This document shows, in pieces, positions 45,481 to 53,962 of a stretch of 64,000 nt of DNA (the first letter of the stretch is position 1; each line of letters starts with the position of its first letter). The stretch is from Dyadobacter sp. Leaf189 (GTDB taxonomy: Bacteria > Bacteroidota > Bacteroidia > Cytophagales > Spirosomataceae): NCBI RefSeq assembly GCF_001424405.1, contig NZ_LMPS01000005.1:124001-188000 (forward strand), given 5' to 3'. The notes under the pieces were generated by a model. It did not search any database and was not told where the DNA came from. It was given only the letters and a program-made list of their open reading frames with translations. The position numbers and the translations under genes are program-made.

Positions 45481-45972
45481 GTGGAAAAACAATTTGTCGA
45501 CCTGCTGAACCAACACCGCGGCATTCTTTTCAAGGTTTGCAAGATATATGCCCGTGAGCCGCCGGACCGCCAGGATCTTTTCCAGGAGATCGTCCTTCAA
45601 CTTTGGCGCGCCTTCCCGACTTTCCGCAAGCAAGCCAATGCAAGTACCTGGCTGTACCGCGTTGCGATGAATACGGCGATTTCAACCTATCGGAAAGATA
45701 TCCGGAGAACAAGCCCGACGCCATTTTCGCACCTGGCATTTCCGATCCCCGACCTACTGGAAGAGCCGGAACCACCCGATCAGGTGGCCCGATTGTACGT
45801 GGCCATTGACCAGCTTTCTATGGTTGAAAAGGCATTGGTACTGCTGTACCTGGAAGAAAAAAGCTACGAGGAGATTGCGTCTATACTGGGGATCACAAGG
45901 ACGAATGTGGGCGTAAAGCTCAGCCGGATTAAAACGAAACTGGAAAGCCTGATGAAATCCGTAAAACTTTAA
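45481..45972 (+). CDS. ECF-type RNA polymerase sigma factor
   Basis: 163 residues starting at a GTG (MEKQFVDLLNQHRGILFKVC). Region 2: DRQDLFQEIVLQLWRAFPTF and ANASTWLYRVAMNTAISTYRK. Region 4: MVEKALVLLYLEEKSYEEIASILGITRTNVGVKLSRIKTKLE. It redirects RNA polymerase to specific promoters. The gene 10 bases downstream encodes a membrane protein that may hold it inactive. Divergent from the AraC regulator. Confidence 0.93.
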   Translation: MEKQFVDLLNQHRGILFKVCKIYAREPPDRQDLFQEIVLQLWRAFPTFRKQANASTWLYRVAMNTAISTYRKDIRRTSPTPFSHLAFPIPDLLEEPEPPDQVARLYVAIDQLSMVEKALVLLYLEEKSYEEIASILGITRTNVGVKLSRIKTKLESLMKSVKL

Positions 45973-45982
45973 CGACAAAATC

Positions 45983-46597
45983 ATGATACTTGAAGAACTT
46001 AAAACACAGTGGAATACCCTGGATCAGAACCTGCTGGCTACCTGCCAGTTCAATGAGAAAATGCTGCGCAGCATGCTGACAGACCGCTCTCGCGGGACGC
46101 TCGCGATCATGCAGTCCAAAACCGCCCGCATAGCAATGTTCTTTACCGCGCTACTCGCGCTTTTTACAGCTATACTGGCCGGTAATCCATTTGATTATAC
46201 GCATTGGCTTCATTATCTGCCTGCATTCTTATATCTGCTCGTAGTTGCAGCCGCTTTGGCGGTCGCCGTAAACGAGTACCTGTTTTTACGTCGGGTCAAC
46301 CTCACCGGCACTGATTTACGGGAAAGCCTGTCTTCCGTAATCCGCGTACACGAAAGGTACCAGCGGCTCGCGGCAAAGATCTGGAAATTGAGCCTGGTGG
46401 CGGGCTTTCTGCTGGGGATCTCGCTGCTTGCCCCGCGTTATGAAGCTTTCAGTAGCCAGAAGATCGCCTTGGTGATAGCTGCACAAGCATTGATTGTCCT
46501 GCTCGTGTACGCCGCCGCACGCCGGCTTTTACAAAATCTGCCTGACCCGCAGCTGGCCAGCATAAAGGCTACCCTGGCGGAGCTGGAAGCTGATTGA
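45983..46597 (+). CDS. Membrane protein partner of the sigma factor, possible anti-sigma
   Basis: 204 residues. N-terminal cytoplasmic segment of about 45 residues (MILEELKTQWNTLDQNLLA), then two helices (IAMFFTALLALFTAILAG and LHYLPAFLYLLVVAAALAVAV), a polar middle (DLRESLSSVIRVHERYQRLA), and two more helices (LSLVAGFLLGISLLAP, IALVIAAQALIVLLVYAA). No zinc-finger (ZAS) or FecR domain. The 10-base spacing to the sigma gene and the membrane topology suggest an anti-sigma or sensory role, by context only. Confidence 0.75.
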   Translation: MILEELKTQWNTLDQNLLATCQFNEKMLRSMLTDRSRGTLAIMQSKTARIAMFFTALLALFTAILAGNPFDYTHWLHYLPAFLYLLVVAAALAVAVNEYLFLRRVNLTGTDLRESLSSVIRVHERYQRLAAKIWKLSLVAGFLLGISLLAPRYEAFSSQKIALVIAAQALIVLLVYAAARRLLQNLPDPQLASIKATLAELEAD

Positions 46598-46704
46598 GTG
46601 ACCAATACCGGGTTGGAGTCGCTGGCTACGGCAATTTAATCGGCGTGTTTTATTCGGTAACAAATGCATAATGCAGGCTTAATATCCAGGCAGTAACCGT
46701 CAGA

Positions 46705-46712
46705 TATCTTTG
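46705..46712 (+). promoter_or_regulatory. -7 promoter element TATCTTTG before the third SusC gene
   Basis: Exact match to the Bacteroidota TAnnTTTG -7 box, 66 bases before the SusC start. A convincing TTG at -33 is not seen. A 6-bp hairpin (tgccgg / ccggca, 46731-46752) lies in the resulting leader. Confidence 0.5.
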
Positions 46713-46778
46713 GGGTTTAACAAAACAAAATGCCGGACATTCCGCGCCGGCACTCTCACTAACCTCTGATAAAAGAAT

Positions 46779-49700
46779 ATGAAAACACGGTTACTGCTGG
46801 CATTTTTTGCCTTGCTGGCCGGACTCTGCATGCCTATGCGTTCGTCTGCCCAGTCTTTTACCATCAACGGTAAGGTTACCGCACCAGCGGGTGCCGCACC
46901 AACGGGTGCCGCACCAGCCGGGGACCCATTGCCGGGCGTGAGCGTTCTTGTAAAAGGAACGAGCTTAGGTACCACCACCGACGCCAATGGCGCATTTTCC
47001 CTGACCATCCCGGCACCCGGCTCAACACTGATTTTCTCAGCGATCGGTTTTCTGTCACAGGAAGAGGCAGTGGGTAACAAGAGCGTGATCAATGTTACAT
47101 TAAAGGAAGATACCAAAATCCTGAATGAAGTAGTGGTAACGGCGCTTGGGATCAGGCGCGAGGAGAAGTCGCTGGGCTTCGCTGCACAGACGATCAATGA
47201 AAATGCGGTAAAAGATGCCAAATCCAACAACTGGGTCAATACACTTTCTGGTAAAGTAGCAGGGCTCAATATCCAGGGTGCGGGCGCCGGGCCAATGGGA
47301 TCGGCAAGGATTACCCTGCGCGGTGAATCGTCTTTGAACCTCGACAACAACCAGGCGTTGATCGTCGTGGACGGTGTGCCTGTGAGCAGCAGGATTACCG
47401 GGACCGGATTTAATTCTCACCTTTCTGCCGACAGCCCGGTAGACTACGGTTCCAGTCTATCCGATATTAATCCTGATGATATTGAGAAAGTTACCGTGCT
47501 CAAAGGTCCCGGTGCGACGGCCTTGTACGGCAGCCGGGCAGCAGGCGGGGCAATCATTATCACCACCAAATCAGGTGTTCGCAAAGACAAAGGCATTGGT
47601 ATTACCGTCAATTCCAATTTCAGCGTAGAGCAGATTAACCGCTATCCCGACTACCAGTTTGAATATGGGGAAGGAAGAAGCGGCGCGTATTTTTCTTACC
47701 TCGACAGCGAGGACGGACCGAATACAGCAACAACAGTAGCAGCGGGAAGAGCCTGGGGGCCCAAGTTCAATGGACAAATGTACTATCAGTTTAACCCGAA
47801 TTCACCGGATGGAAGGCCGACTGAACGTACACCCTGGGTTGCCAATAAAGATTATATCTCCGGATTTTTCCAGACAGGTACTACTTTTTCGAACAGCGTT
47901 TCCATTGAAGGAGGCAGTGAAAACGGTTCTGCCCGCTTGTCGCTTACGCATTTGAAAAACAAATGGATCATTCCGAACACCGGTTTCGAAAGGTTGAATG
48001 CCGCGCTTTCAGTGAGTCAGAAAGTATCAAGTCGCCTGAAAATCAATGGAAAGGTTAACTATACCAATAAGAAAAGCGACAACCTGCCGATGGCGGGATA
48101 TAACAACCAGTCGCTGATGTACTTCCTGATCCTGGGCACGACGCCCAATATCAAACCTGAGTGGTTTAAGCCCTACTGGGAGCCCGGACTGGAAAACGTA
48201 AAACAAAGAAGTCCGTTCAACCCGACGCCCGACAACCCTTACCTGGGTATGTACGAAATGCTGAACAAGATGAACAAGCACGGCGTGATCGGTAATGTTT
48301 CTGCGAATTACGAGATCTCCAAGAAGTTTGATCTGCTTGTCCGCACAGGCCTCGATATGGCCTTTGAATTCCGGTCACAGCAGCGCCCGTTCAGTATGAC
48401 GCGCTACCCGCGCGGGATGTACCGCGAGCAGAATGTATTCACCTACGAGTCCAACACCGATTTTTTACTGAATTACAAAGACAAGATCGGCGGACTGATC
48501 GATGTTACTGCCTCGGCTGGTGGCAATGCAATGCGGCAGTCGTATGATTTTGCAGGAATGTACGCCGACCAGCTCGCTCAGCCCGGTATTTACCAGATTT
48601 CCAACAGTCTTGACCAGGCGGTTGCCGATCCTTTGAAAACCAAAAAGGCGATCAACAGTATCTATGCAGCGACCCAGTTTTCGTGGGATGAAAAGATCTT
48701 TGTAGACGTAACCGGCCGGAATGACTGGTCGAGTACGCTGCCTTACGGGAACAATTCGTTTTTCTATCCTTCTGTCAGTTCCAGCTTTTTGCTGAATGAG
48801 CTTTTTACATTGCCGCGTGCGGTTTCATTTGCAAAGCTGCGCGCGTCGTGGGCACAGGTTGGAAATGATACCAGACCTTACCAGACCGCCCGCTACTACG
48901 ATCGGATTTACGGAAACAGTTTTACCAACTCCAATACACTTTTCAATGCCGACCTGAAACCTGAGATCACAGCGAGCTACGAATTCGGTCTGGATGTTCG
49001 TTTGCTCAAAAACCTGGTCGGTCTTGATGTGGCTTATTACAACAACAACAGCCGCAACCAGATCCTGGCCATTCCTTTGGATCCGGTGTCGGGTTATTCG
49101 AATGCATTGATTAATGCAGGGTTGATCAACAGCCGCGGCGTGGAGATCAAGCTGACAGGTAAACCTGTAACTGCCAGAAATTTCAGCTGGAACACGACTT
49201 TACTCTGGTCGAGAAACCGCAGCTATGTGAAAGAGCTCGCATCGGGCATTACCAACCAGGTGATTTATGCGCATAATACCAACGTGAGCATTGAGGCGCG
49301 GGTAGGAGGGTTAATGGGCGATATGTACGGACGTGGTTTCCAGCGGTCGCCAGATGGACAGATCATTTATTCGTCGGTTGGACTGCCTGCCGCACTGGAT
49401 CCGACAGCCAAAAAATGGGGTAACGCATTCGCTGACTGGAAAGCGAGCTTGTCCAATGAATTTACGATCAAAAACGTGCGGGTAAGTCTGTTACTCGACG
49501 GGCAGAAAGGCGGCAGTATGTTCTCGCAAACCAATCACAAGAACAATACTTTGGGCAAAACGAAAGTGACCCTGCCCGGGCGGGAAGACGGGATCGTGGG
49601 CCAGGGCGTGGTAAAGCAGCCCGACGGAAGTTTTACGCCTAATACCGTGAAGGTCCCGGCAAGCTCTTACTACGACAACTACTACCAGATCGCGAATGCG

Positions 49701-49964
49701 GAGACCAACATTTTCGATGCTTCTTTCTTGAAAATCAGGGAGCTGCGCGTAGAGTTTAATCTGCCGCAGGCGCTTCTCACCAGAGTGGGCGTGCGCCAGA
49801 CGAGCCTTGCATTCTTTGGCAGAGACCTGTTCAACTTCACCAAATTCCCCGGCTTTGATCCCGAAGGCGGAAACCTCAATAATGGAACGCTCACGCCCGG
49901 CGTGGAGCTCGCACAGTTTCCTTCCACGAGGACAATGGGAATGAACCTTACATTAAAATTCTAA
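46779..49964 (+). CDS. SusC/RagA family TonB-linked transporter (VTALGI type)
   Basis: 1061 residues with signal peptide LLLAFFALLAGLCMPMRSSAQ. The regulatory-like domain is interrupted by an APAGA-APTGA-APAGD stretch encoded by a 15-base repeat, then GDPLPGVSVLVKGTSLGTTT. The signature after the domain is LNEVVVTALGIRREEKSLGF, the variant typical of SusC proteins paired with SusD-like_2 lipoproteins. Plug: ALIVVDGVPVSSRITGTGF and KVTVLKGPGATALYGSRAAGG. The barrel ends MGMNLTLKF. It is followed at once by SusD and by phosphodiesterase genes, so the imported ligand is probably a phosphodiester. Confidence 0.95.
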   Translation: MKTRLLLAFFALLAGLCMPMRSSAQSFTINGKVTAPAGAAPTGAAPAGDPLPGVSVLVKGTSLGTTTDANGAFSLTIPAPGSTLIFSAIGFLSQEEAVGNKSVINVTLKEDTKILNEVVVTALGIRREEKSLGFAAQTINENAVKDAKSNNWVNTLSGKVAGLNIQGAGAGPMGSARITLRGESSLNLDNNQALIVVDGVPVSSRITGTGFNSHLSADSPVDYGSSLSDINPDDIEKVTVLKGPGATALYGSRAAGGAIIITTKSGVRKDKGIGITVNSNFSVEQINRYPDYQFEYGEGRSGAYFSYLDSEDGPNTATTVAAGRAWGPKFNGQMYYQFNPNSPDGRPTERTPWVANKDYISGFFQTGTTFSNSVSIEGGSENGSARLSLTHLKNKWIIPNTGFERLNAALSVSQKVSSRLKINGKVNYTNKKSDNLPMAGYNNQSLMYFLILGTTPNIKPEWFKPYWEPGLENVKQRSPFNPTPDNPYLGMYEMLNKMNKHGVIGNVSANYEISKKFDLLVRTGLDMAFEFRSQQRPFSMTRYPRGMYREQNVFTYESNTDFLLNYKDKIGGLIDVTASAGGNAMRQSYDFAGMYADQLAQPGIYQISNSLDQAVADPLKTKKAINSIYAATQFSWDEKIFVDVTGRNDWSSTLPYGNNSFFYPSVSSSFLLNELFTLPRAVSFAKLRASWAQVGNDTRPYQTARYYDRIYGNSFTNSNTLFNADLKPEITASYEFGLDVRLLKNLVGLDVAYYNNNSRNQILAIPLDPVSGYSNALINAGLINSRGVEIKLTGKPVTARNFSWNTTLLWSRNRSYVKELASGITNQVIYAHNTNVSIEARVGGLMGDMYGRGFQRSPDGQIIYSSVGLPAALDPTAKKWGNAFADWKASLSNEFTIKNVRVSLLLDGQKGGSMFSQTNHKNNTLGKTKVTLPGREDGIVGQGVVKQPDGSFTPNTVKVPASSYYDNYYQIANAETNIFDASFLKIRELRVEFNLPQALLTRVGVRQTSLAFFGRDLFNFTKFPGFDPEGGNLNNGTLTPGVELAQFPSTRTMGMNLTLKF
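46881..46925 (+). repeat. In-frame 15-bp tandem repeat, three units
   Basis: Units gcaccagcgggtgcc, gcaccaacgggtgcc and gcaccagccggggac encode APAGA, APTGA and APAGD between the first strand of the SusC regulatory-like domain and its GDPLPGV core. Most homologues have no insert here. Copy changes keep the frame. Confidence 0.85.
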
Positions 49965-49976
49965 TTGAAAGTCATC

Positions 49977-51455
49977 ATGTTTAGGAAAGCATATATCCCT
50001 TTTTTAATGCTGCTTGTACTGCTGGTATCCTGTACCAACGGTTTTGAAGAGCTCAATACGGACCCGAACCGCCCGAAGGAAATCACGCCGGGCGTTATGC
50101 TGGGGCAGCTGCAATACCAGATCGTGAACAGCACCGTGAATGCGAGCCGCAATTTTACGCATGAACTGATGCAGGTAGACGCGCCGAGGGCCAGCGCGGG
50201 CGGCGGCGGTTTGCACCGGTACCTGGTTAATCCGGGGTCGGGCGTATGGAGTAATTTCTATACGTATCTCAATGATATAGAGGATATTTACATCATTGCC
50301 GATCGGCTCAACGAAAACAATTACAAGGCAATCGCATTGATCTACAAAACGTGGAGCTACTCGATTCTCACGGATCTCTACGGTGACGTGCCTTACTCGC
50401 AGGCCACCAAAGCGATCGAGGGAAATTTCAAGCCGACTTTCGACAAGCAAAAGGACATTTACATAGCGTTGCTGAAAAACCTGGAAACGGCGAACAGCCT
50501 GCTCGACGATACCAAGGCGCTTACTTACGGCGGTGATATGCTGTATAATTCGAACGCATTGTCGGGCGGCAAAAATCCGGGTATCCAGAAATGGAAGAAG
50601 TTTTGCAATTCGCTGCGGCTGAGATTGCTGCTCCGAATTTTAAAGAGAGAAGGAGAGGTGAATGTAAAAGAGCAGATCTCGGCGATACTGGCAAATCCTG
50701 CTGCAAACCCTGTATTTGCAACGAATGCAGACGAAGCTATTTTCAGGTATCCGGGTACATTTCCGTTTTTCAATCCATTCTACAATGCGAGGCAGGTGGA
50801 CTGGCGCGACGGGAATTACTATACCAAGTTCTTCATGGATTTTATGAACCAGACCGGCGACCCGCGCCGCGCATCCTGGGCTACGCAGGTGAAAGCAGGG
50901 ACCGAGAGTGTGTACCGCGGCATCGAAAGCGGCTACCCGACCACGCTTGAATATGCAGTAGGAAGCAATTCAAGCTACTCCGATGCATTGAAAACGTTGC
51001 CGCAGCTGGGGGTGATGATGACGCTCGCCGAGGTGGAATTCATCAAAGCCGAGCTTGCATTGAAGGGTTACAACACCGGGTCGACGCCGGACAAACACTA
51101 CGAAGCAGGTATTGCCGCTTCCATGACGCAATGGGGCGTAACCATGCCGGCGGGTTTTCTGGCGCAGCCGGGTATCGCCTACAATGCAGCAGCGACACCT
51201 GAAAAGCAGCTGGAACAGATCATGCTGCAAAAGTACTACGCTTACTTTTTTGTCGATTATCAGTCCTGGTTTGAAAAGCGCCGCACCGGCTATCCTGCAT
51301 TGCCGCGTGGCACGGGTATCCCAGCTGAGAACAAATTTCCTGCGCGCGTGCCTTACCCTACCTACCTGCAATCGCTCAATCCCGAGGCGCTCGCCGGCGC
51401 GGTGGCTTCCATGGGCGGCGACGATAGTGACATTAAGGTTTGGTGGGATAAATAG
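49977..51455 (+). CDS. SusD-like_2 family outer-membrane lipoprotein
   Basis: 492 residues from the ATG of MFRKAYIPFLMLLVLLVSCT; lipobox LVSC (Cys19). A TTG overlapping the SusC stop is ignored. Typical blocks: FEELNTDPNRPKEITPGVML at the start of the mature protein, ALIYKTWSYSILTDLYGDVPYSQA, RLRLLLRILKREGE, MTLAEVEFIKAELALKGYN and QIMLQKYYAYFFVDYQSWFEKRRTGYP. Partner of the preceding SusC; binds the ligand at the surface. Confidence 0.94.
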   Translation: MFRKAYIPFLMLLVLLVSCTNGFEELNTDPNRPKEITPGVMLGQLQYQIVNSTVNASRNFTHELMQVDAPRASAGGGGLHRYLVNPGSGVWSNFYTYLNDIEDIYIIADRLNENNYKAIALIYKTWSYSILTDLYGDVPYSQATKAIEGNFKPTFDKQKDIYIALLKNLETANSLLDDTKALTYGGDMLYNSNALSGGKNPGIQKWKKFCNSLRLRLLLRILKREGEVNVKEQISAILANPAANPVFATNADEAIFRYPGTFPFFNPFYNARQVDWRDGNYYTKFFMDFMNQTGDPRRASWATQVKAGTESVYRGIESGYPTTLEYAVGSNSSYSDALKTLPQLGVMMTLAEVEFIKAELALKGYNTGSTPDKHYEAGIAASMTQWGVTMPAGFLAQPGIAYNAAATPEKQLEQIMLQKYYAYFFVDYQSWFEKRRTGYPALPRGTGIPAENKFPARVPYPTYLQSLNPEALAGAVASMGGDDSDIKVWWDK

Positions 51456-51494
51456 GTTTGTTCAGGTTTTCAGTGGGGTTAAATTTCAAGTACA

Positions 51495-53837
51495 ATGTTT
51501 AAATACAGATTCAGGTTTGCTGCTGTTTTGCTGTCGCTTTTTACAGGATTAACAGCTTACGCGCAAAAAATAGAAATGCCGGAACGCGGCTTGTGCGCCC
51601 ACCGCGGTTGCATGGACACGCATCCCGAAAATACATTGCCTGCATTCCGCGAGGCGGTCCGGCTCGGTGCCCAGATGATCGAGTTTGATATCCAGCTTAC
51701 GAAAGACAGTGCGCTGGTGATCATGCACGACGATGGGGTGGAGCGTACCACGAACGGTATGGGCAAGGTTTCGGATCTTACATTCGCGCAGATCCGTGCG
51801 CTGGATGCGAGTGTAAAAAAGTCGGAGCAATTCAAAGGAACGCAGGTACCTACTTTCGAAGAAACACTGGCGATGATGCCGACTAATGTGTGGCTGAATT
51901 GTCATTTGAAAGGCGATGAAGCAGTAGGGGCCAAAGCGGCGGCAATGCTGGCGAAGTCCGGCCGGCTGCACCAGGCATTCCTGACCTGCTCTGAAAAGGC
52001 GGCAGGAGCTGCGAGGAAAGTTGTTCCCGGAATCCAGATCTGCAATGGAGAAAACAGCTACCGGAAAAACACGCCTAAGTACGCCCAGGCTACCATTGAT
52101 ATGCACGCTGGCTTTATCCAGCTCCTGCGCCACGAGCCGGGTGAAGACCGTAAGCAGGTGATGCAGGATTTGAAAAACAACAAAGTTAAAGTCAACTACT
52201 TTTATGCTAGAACGCCCGACGAGCTGGGTAAGCTGTATGCGGAAGGTGTTGACTTTGTTCTGGTCAATAACGTGTCAGACTTTCTTCCGGAGGCCAAAAA
52301 GCTTGGCATCAATCCGGTGGTACCCGCTTACTCCAATGCAAAAGGGCCTGCCAGGAAGCAGTCACAGAATGGGAAAGCAAGAAACAAAACGCTGATCGTT
52401 TTCTTCGACGGACTGCGGCCGGATTACATTACCAAAGAGCAGATGCCGAACCTGTTTGCATTCAAACAGAAAGCTTCGCACGGGAAGGAGCACCACAGCG
52501 TATTCCCGACTGTGACCCGCGTAAACTCTTCTTCCTACGCGACCGGTTCTTATCCCGGCACGCATGGACTGCTGGGCAACTCCATTTACTTCCCGAAAGT
52601 GAGTCCTAACAAAGCGATTGGCACCACTTACGAGGATCTGATGAAAGTGCAGGAATCTGAGTCGGGGCAGTTGCTGACAGCTGTTTCAATGGGCGAGGTA
52701 CTGGAAGCGGCGGGCGAGCAGATGATGGTTTTTAGCTCCGGTACCACCGGCCAGGCCTTTTTACAAAACCATAAAATCGGCAGCGGCGGCATTATCAACC
52801 ACGAACTGATCCTGCCTGAATCTCTGAAAACGAAGGTAATGGCCGAACTGGGCCCTATGCCCAAGGGTACCGGCGATATTTTTATCAAACACAAATGGAT
52901 TGCGGACGCATTGCTGCATTACGGCTTGAAAAACGACGGCCCGCTGGTAAGCGCAGTCTGGTTTTCAGATCCAGACGGGGCTGCCCACCGGTATGGTATC
53001 GGTTCCGATCAGGCTGTTGCGGCGATCAGGTATGTCGATACGCAATTCGGCAGGATACTCGACTCGCTGAATGCGAGAGGTTTGAGGGACAAGTATAATA
53101 TTCTGATTTCCACAGATCACGGTTTTGTAACCCACACAGGCAAGCAAAACCTGAGCGACTTGCTCATAGCGGAAGGTTTGAAAAAAGACAAGGAGTCTGA
53201 CGATGTGGTGATTTCGGAAGGTGCTGTTTATGTAAAAAACCATGATGGAAATTTGATCAGAAAGATCGTCGCCGCATTACATAAGGAAGACTGGATCGGC
53301 GCTGTTTTTACAAAACCTAAAAAGAAAGGCAGCTTCACTGGCTGGGTGGACGGTACCTTGTCTTTCGACGCGATTCATTATAATCACCCGACGCGCTCAG
53401 GCGACATTTTGGTCGCTCCCAACTGGAATGATGATAAAAATGAAAAAGGGTATGCGGGGACAGATTTCTCCGGCGGGGTAGCAGGCCACGGCGGATCCAG
53501 CCCGTACGAGATCAACATCGCGTTTTTTGCCGATGGTCCCGATTTCAAAGATGCATTCACAGGCGGGCTGCCAACTTCCAATGTGGACATCGCGCCAACC
53601 GTGCTGAGCCTGTACGGTATGCAGGTACCCAAGCAAATGGACGGGCGCGTAATGAAAGAGTTTTATACAAAAACCGCGAAAAGCGCCGCGCATTCCAAAA
53701 AGGAGAAGGTGCAGACGGAAGCCAGGTATCCCTGGGGTATTTACAAGCTTTCGCTTGAAATGTCGGTACTGGATCAATACCGCTACGTCGATTTCACGAA
53801 AACCGAGCGTACGCGTTTTGAAACTGTAAAAAAGTGA
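51495..53837 (+). CDS. GDPD-nucleotide pyrophosphatase/phosphodiesterase fusion, secreted
   Basis: 780 residues with signal peptide AVLLSLFTGLTAYAQ. N-terminal glycerophosphodiester phosphodiesterase, residues 28-270: AHRG (His36, Arg37), EFDIQLTKD (Glu63, Asp65), MHDD (His78). Linker 275-297. C-terminal type I phosphodiesterase/NPP domain, residues 298-765, of the alkaline phosphatase superfamily: FFDGLRPD (Asp305), nucleophile Thr341 in FPTVTRVN with Asn344, DPDGAAHRYG, STDHGF and a late GHGGSSPYE. The His and acid positions of both domains look intact. GDPD releases glycerol-3-phosphate (or an alcohol) from glycerophosphodiesters; NPP domains cut further phosphodiester or pyrophosphate bonds. 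It follows SusC/SusD by 39 bases, so it is probably cotranscribed and acts on the same ligand. Confidence 0.92.
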   Translation: MFKYRFRFAAVLLSLFTGLTAYAQKIEMPERGLCAHRGCMDTHPENTLPAFREAVRLGAQMIEFDIQLTKDSALVIMHDDGVERTTNGMGKVSDLTFAQIRALDASVKKSEQFKGTQVPTFEETLAMMPTNVWLNCHLKGDEAVGAKAAAMLAKSGRLHQAFLTCSEKAAGAARKVVPGIQICNGENSYRKNTPKYAQATIDMHAGFIQLLRHEPGEDRKQVMQDLKNNKVKVNYFYARTPDELGKLYAEGVDFVLVNNVSDFLPEAKKLGINPVVPAYSNAKGPARKQSQNGKARNKTLIVFFDGLRPDYITKEQMPNLFAFKQKASHGKEHHSVFPTVTRVNSSSYATGSYPGTHGLLGNSIYFPKVSPNKAIGTTYEDLMKVQESESGQLLTAVSMGEVLEAAGEQMMVFSSGTTGQAFLQNHKIGSGGIINHELILPESLKTKVMAELGPMPKGTGDIFIKHKWIADALLHYGLKNDGPLVSAVWFSDPDGAAHRYGIGSDQAVAAIRYVDTQFGRILDSLNARGLRDKYNILISTDHGFVTHTGKQNLSDLLIAEGLKKDKESDDVVISEGAVYVKNHDGNLIRKIVAALHKEDWIGAVFTKPKKKGSFTGWVDGTLSFDAIHYNHPTRSGDILVAPNWNDDKNEKGYAGTDFSGGVAGHGGSSPYEINIAFFADGPDFKDAFTGGLPTSNVDIAPTVLSLYGMQVPKQMDGRVMKEFYTKTAKSAAHSKKEKVQTEARYPWGIYKLSLEMSVLDQYRYVDFTKTERTRFETVKK

Positions 53838-53909
53838 ACAATTACGTTCGGAATCGTACAGCATTAAGTCTGAAAAACACTCGCTGCATTGATTCTGAGC
53901 TGTTTTTCC

Positions 53910-53954
53910 GATTGGTATAAACTTTTACGTCATTGTAACAGGTTTATACCAATC
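53910..53954 (+). promoter_or_regulatory. 13-bp perfect inverted repeat before the ABC permease
   Basis: gattggtataaac (53910-53922) and gtttataccaatc (53942-53954) with a 19-base spacer, ending 8 bases before the permease ATG. It could be a dimeric regulator operator or an RNA hairpin enclosing the translation start region. No T run follows, so a terminator is unlikely. Confidence 0.6.
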
Positions 53955-53962
53955 CCTTTTTC

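Noticed and set aside
45983..46597. FecR-type anti-sigma factor in a FecI/FecR/TonB system
   Set aside because: The protein lacks a FecR domain, and the SusC that follows lacks an N-terminal signalling (STN) extension.
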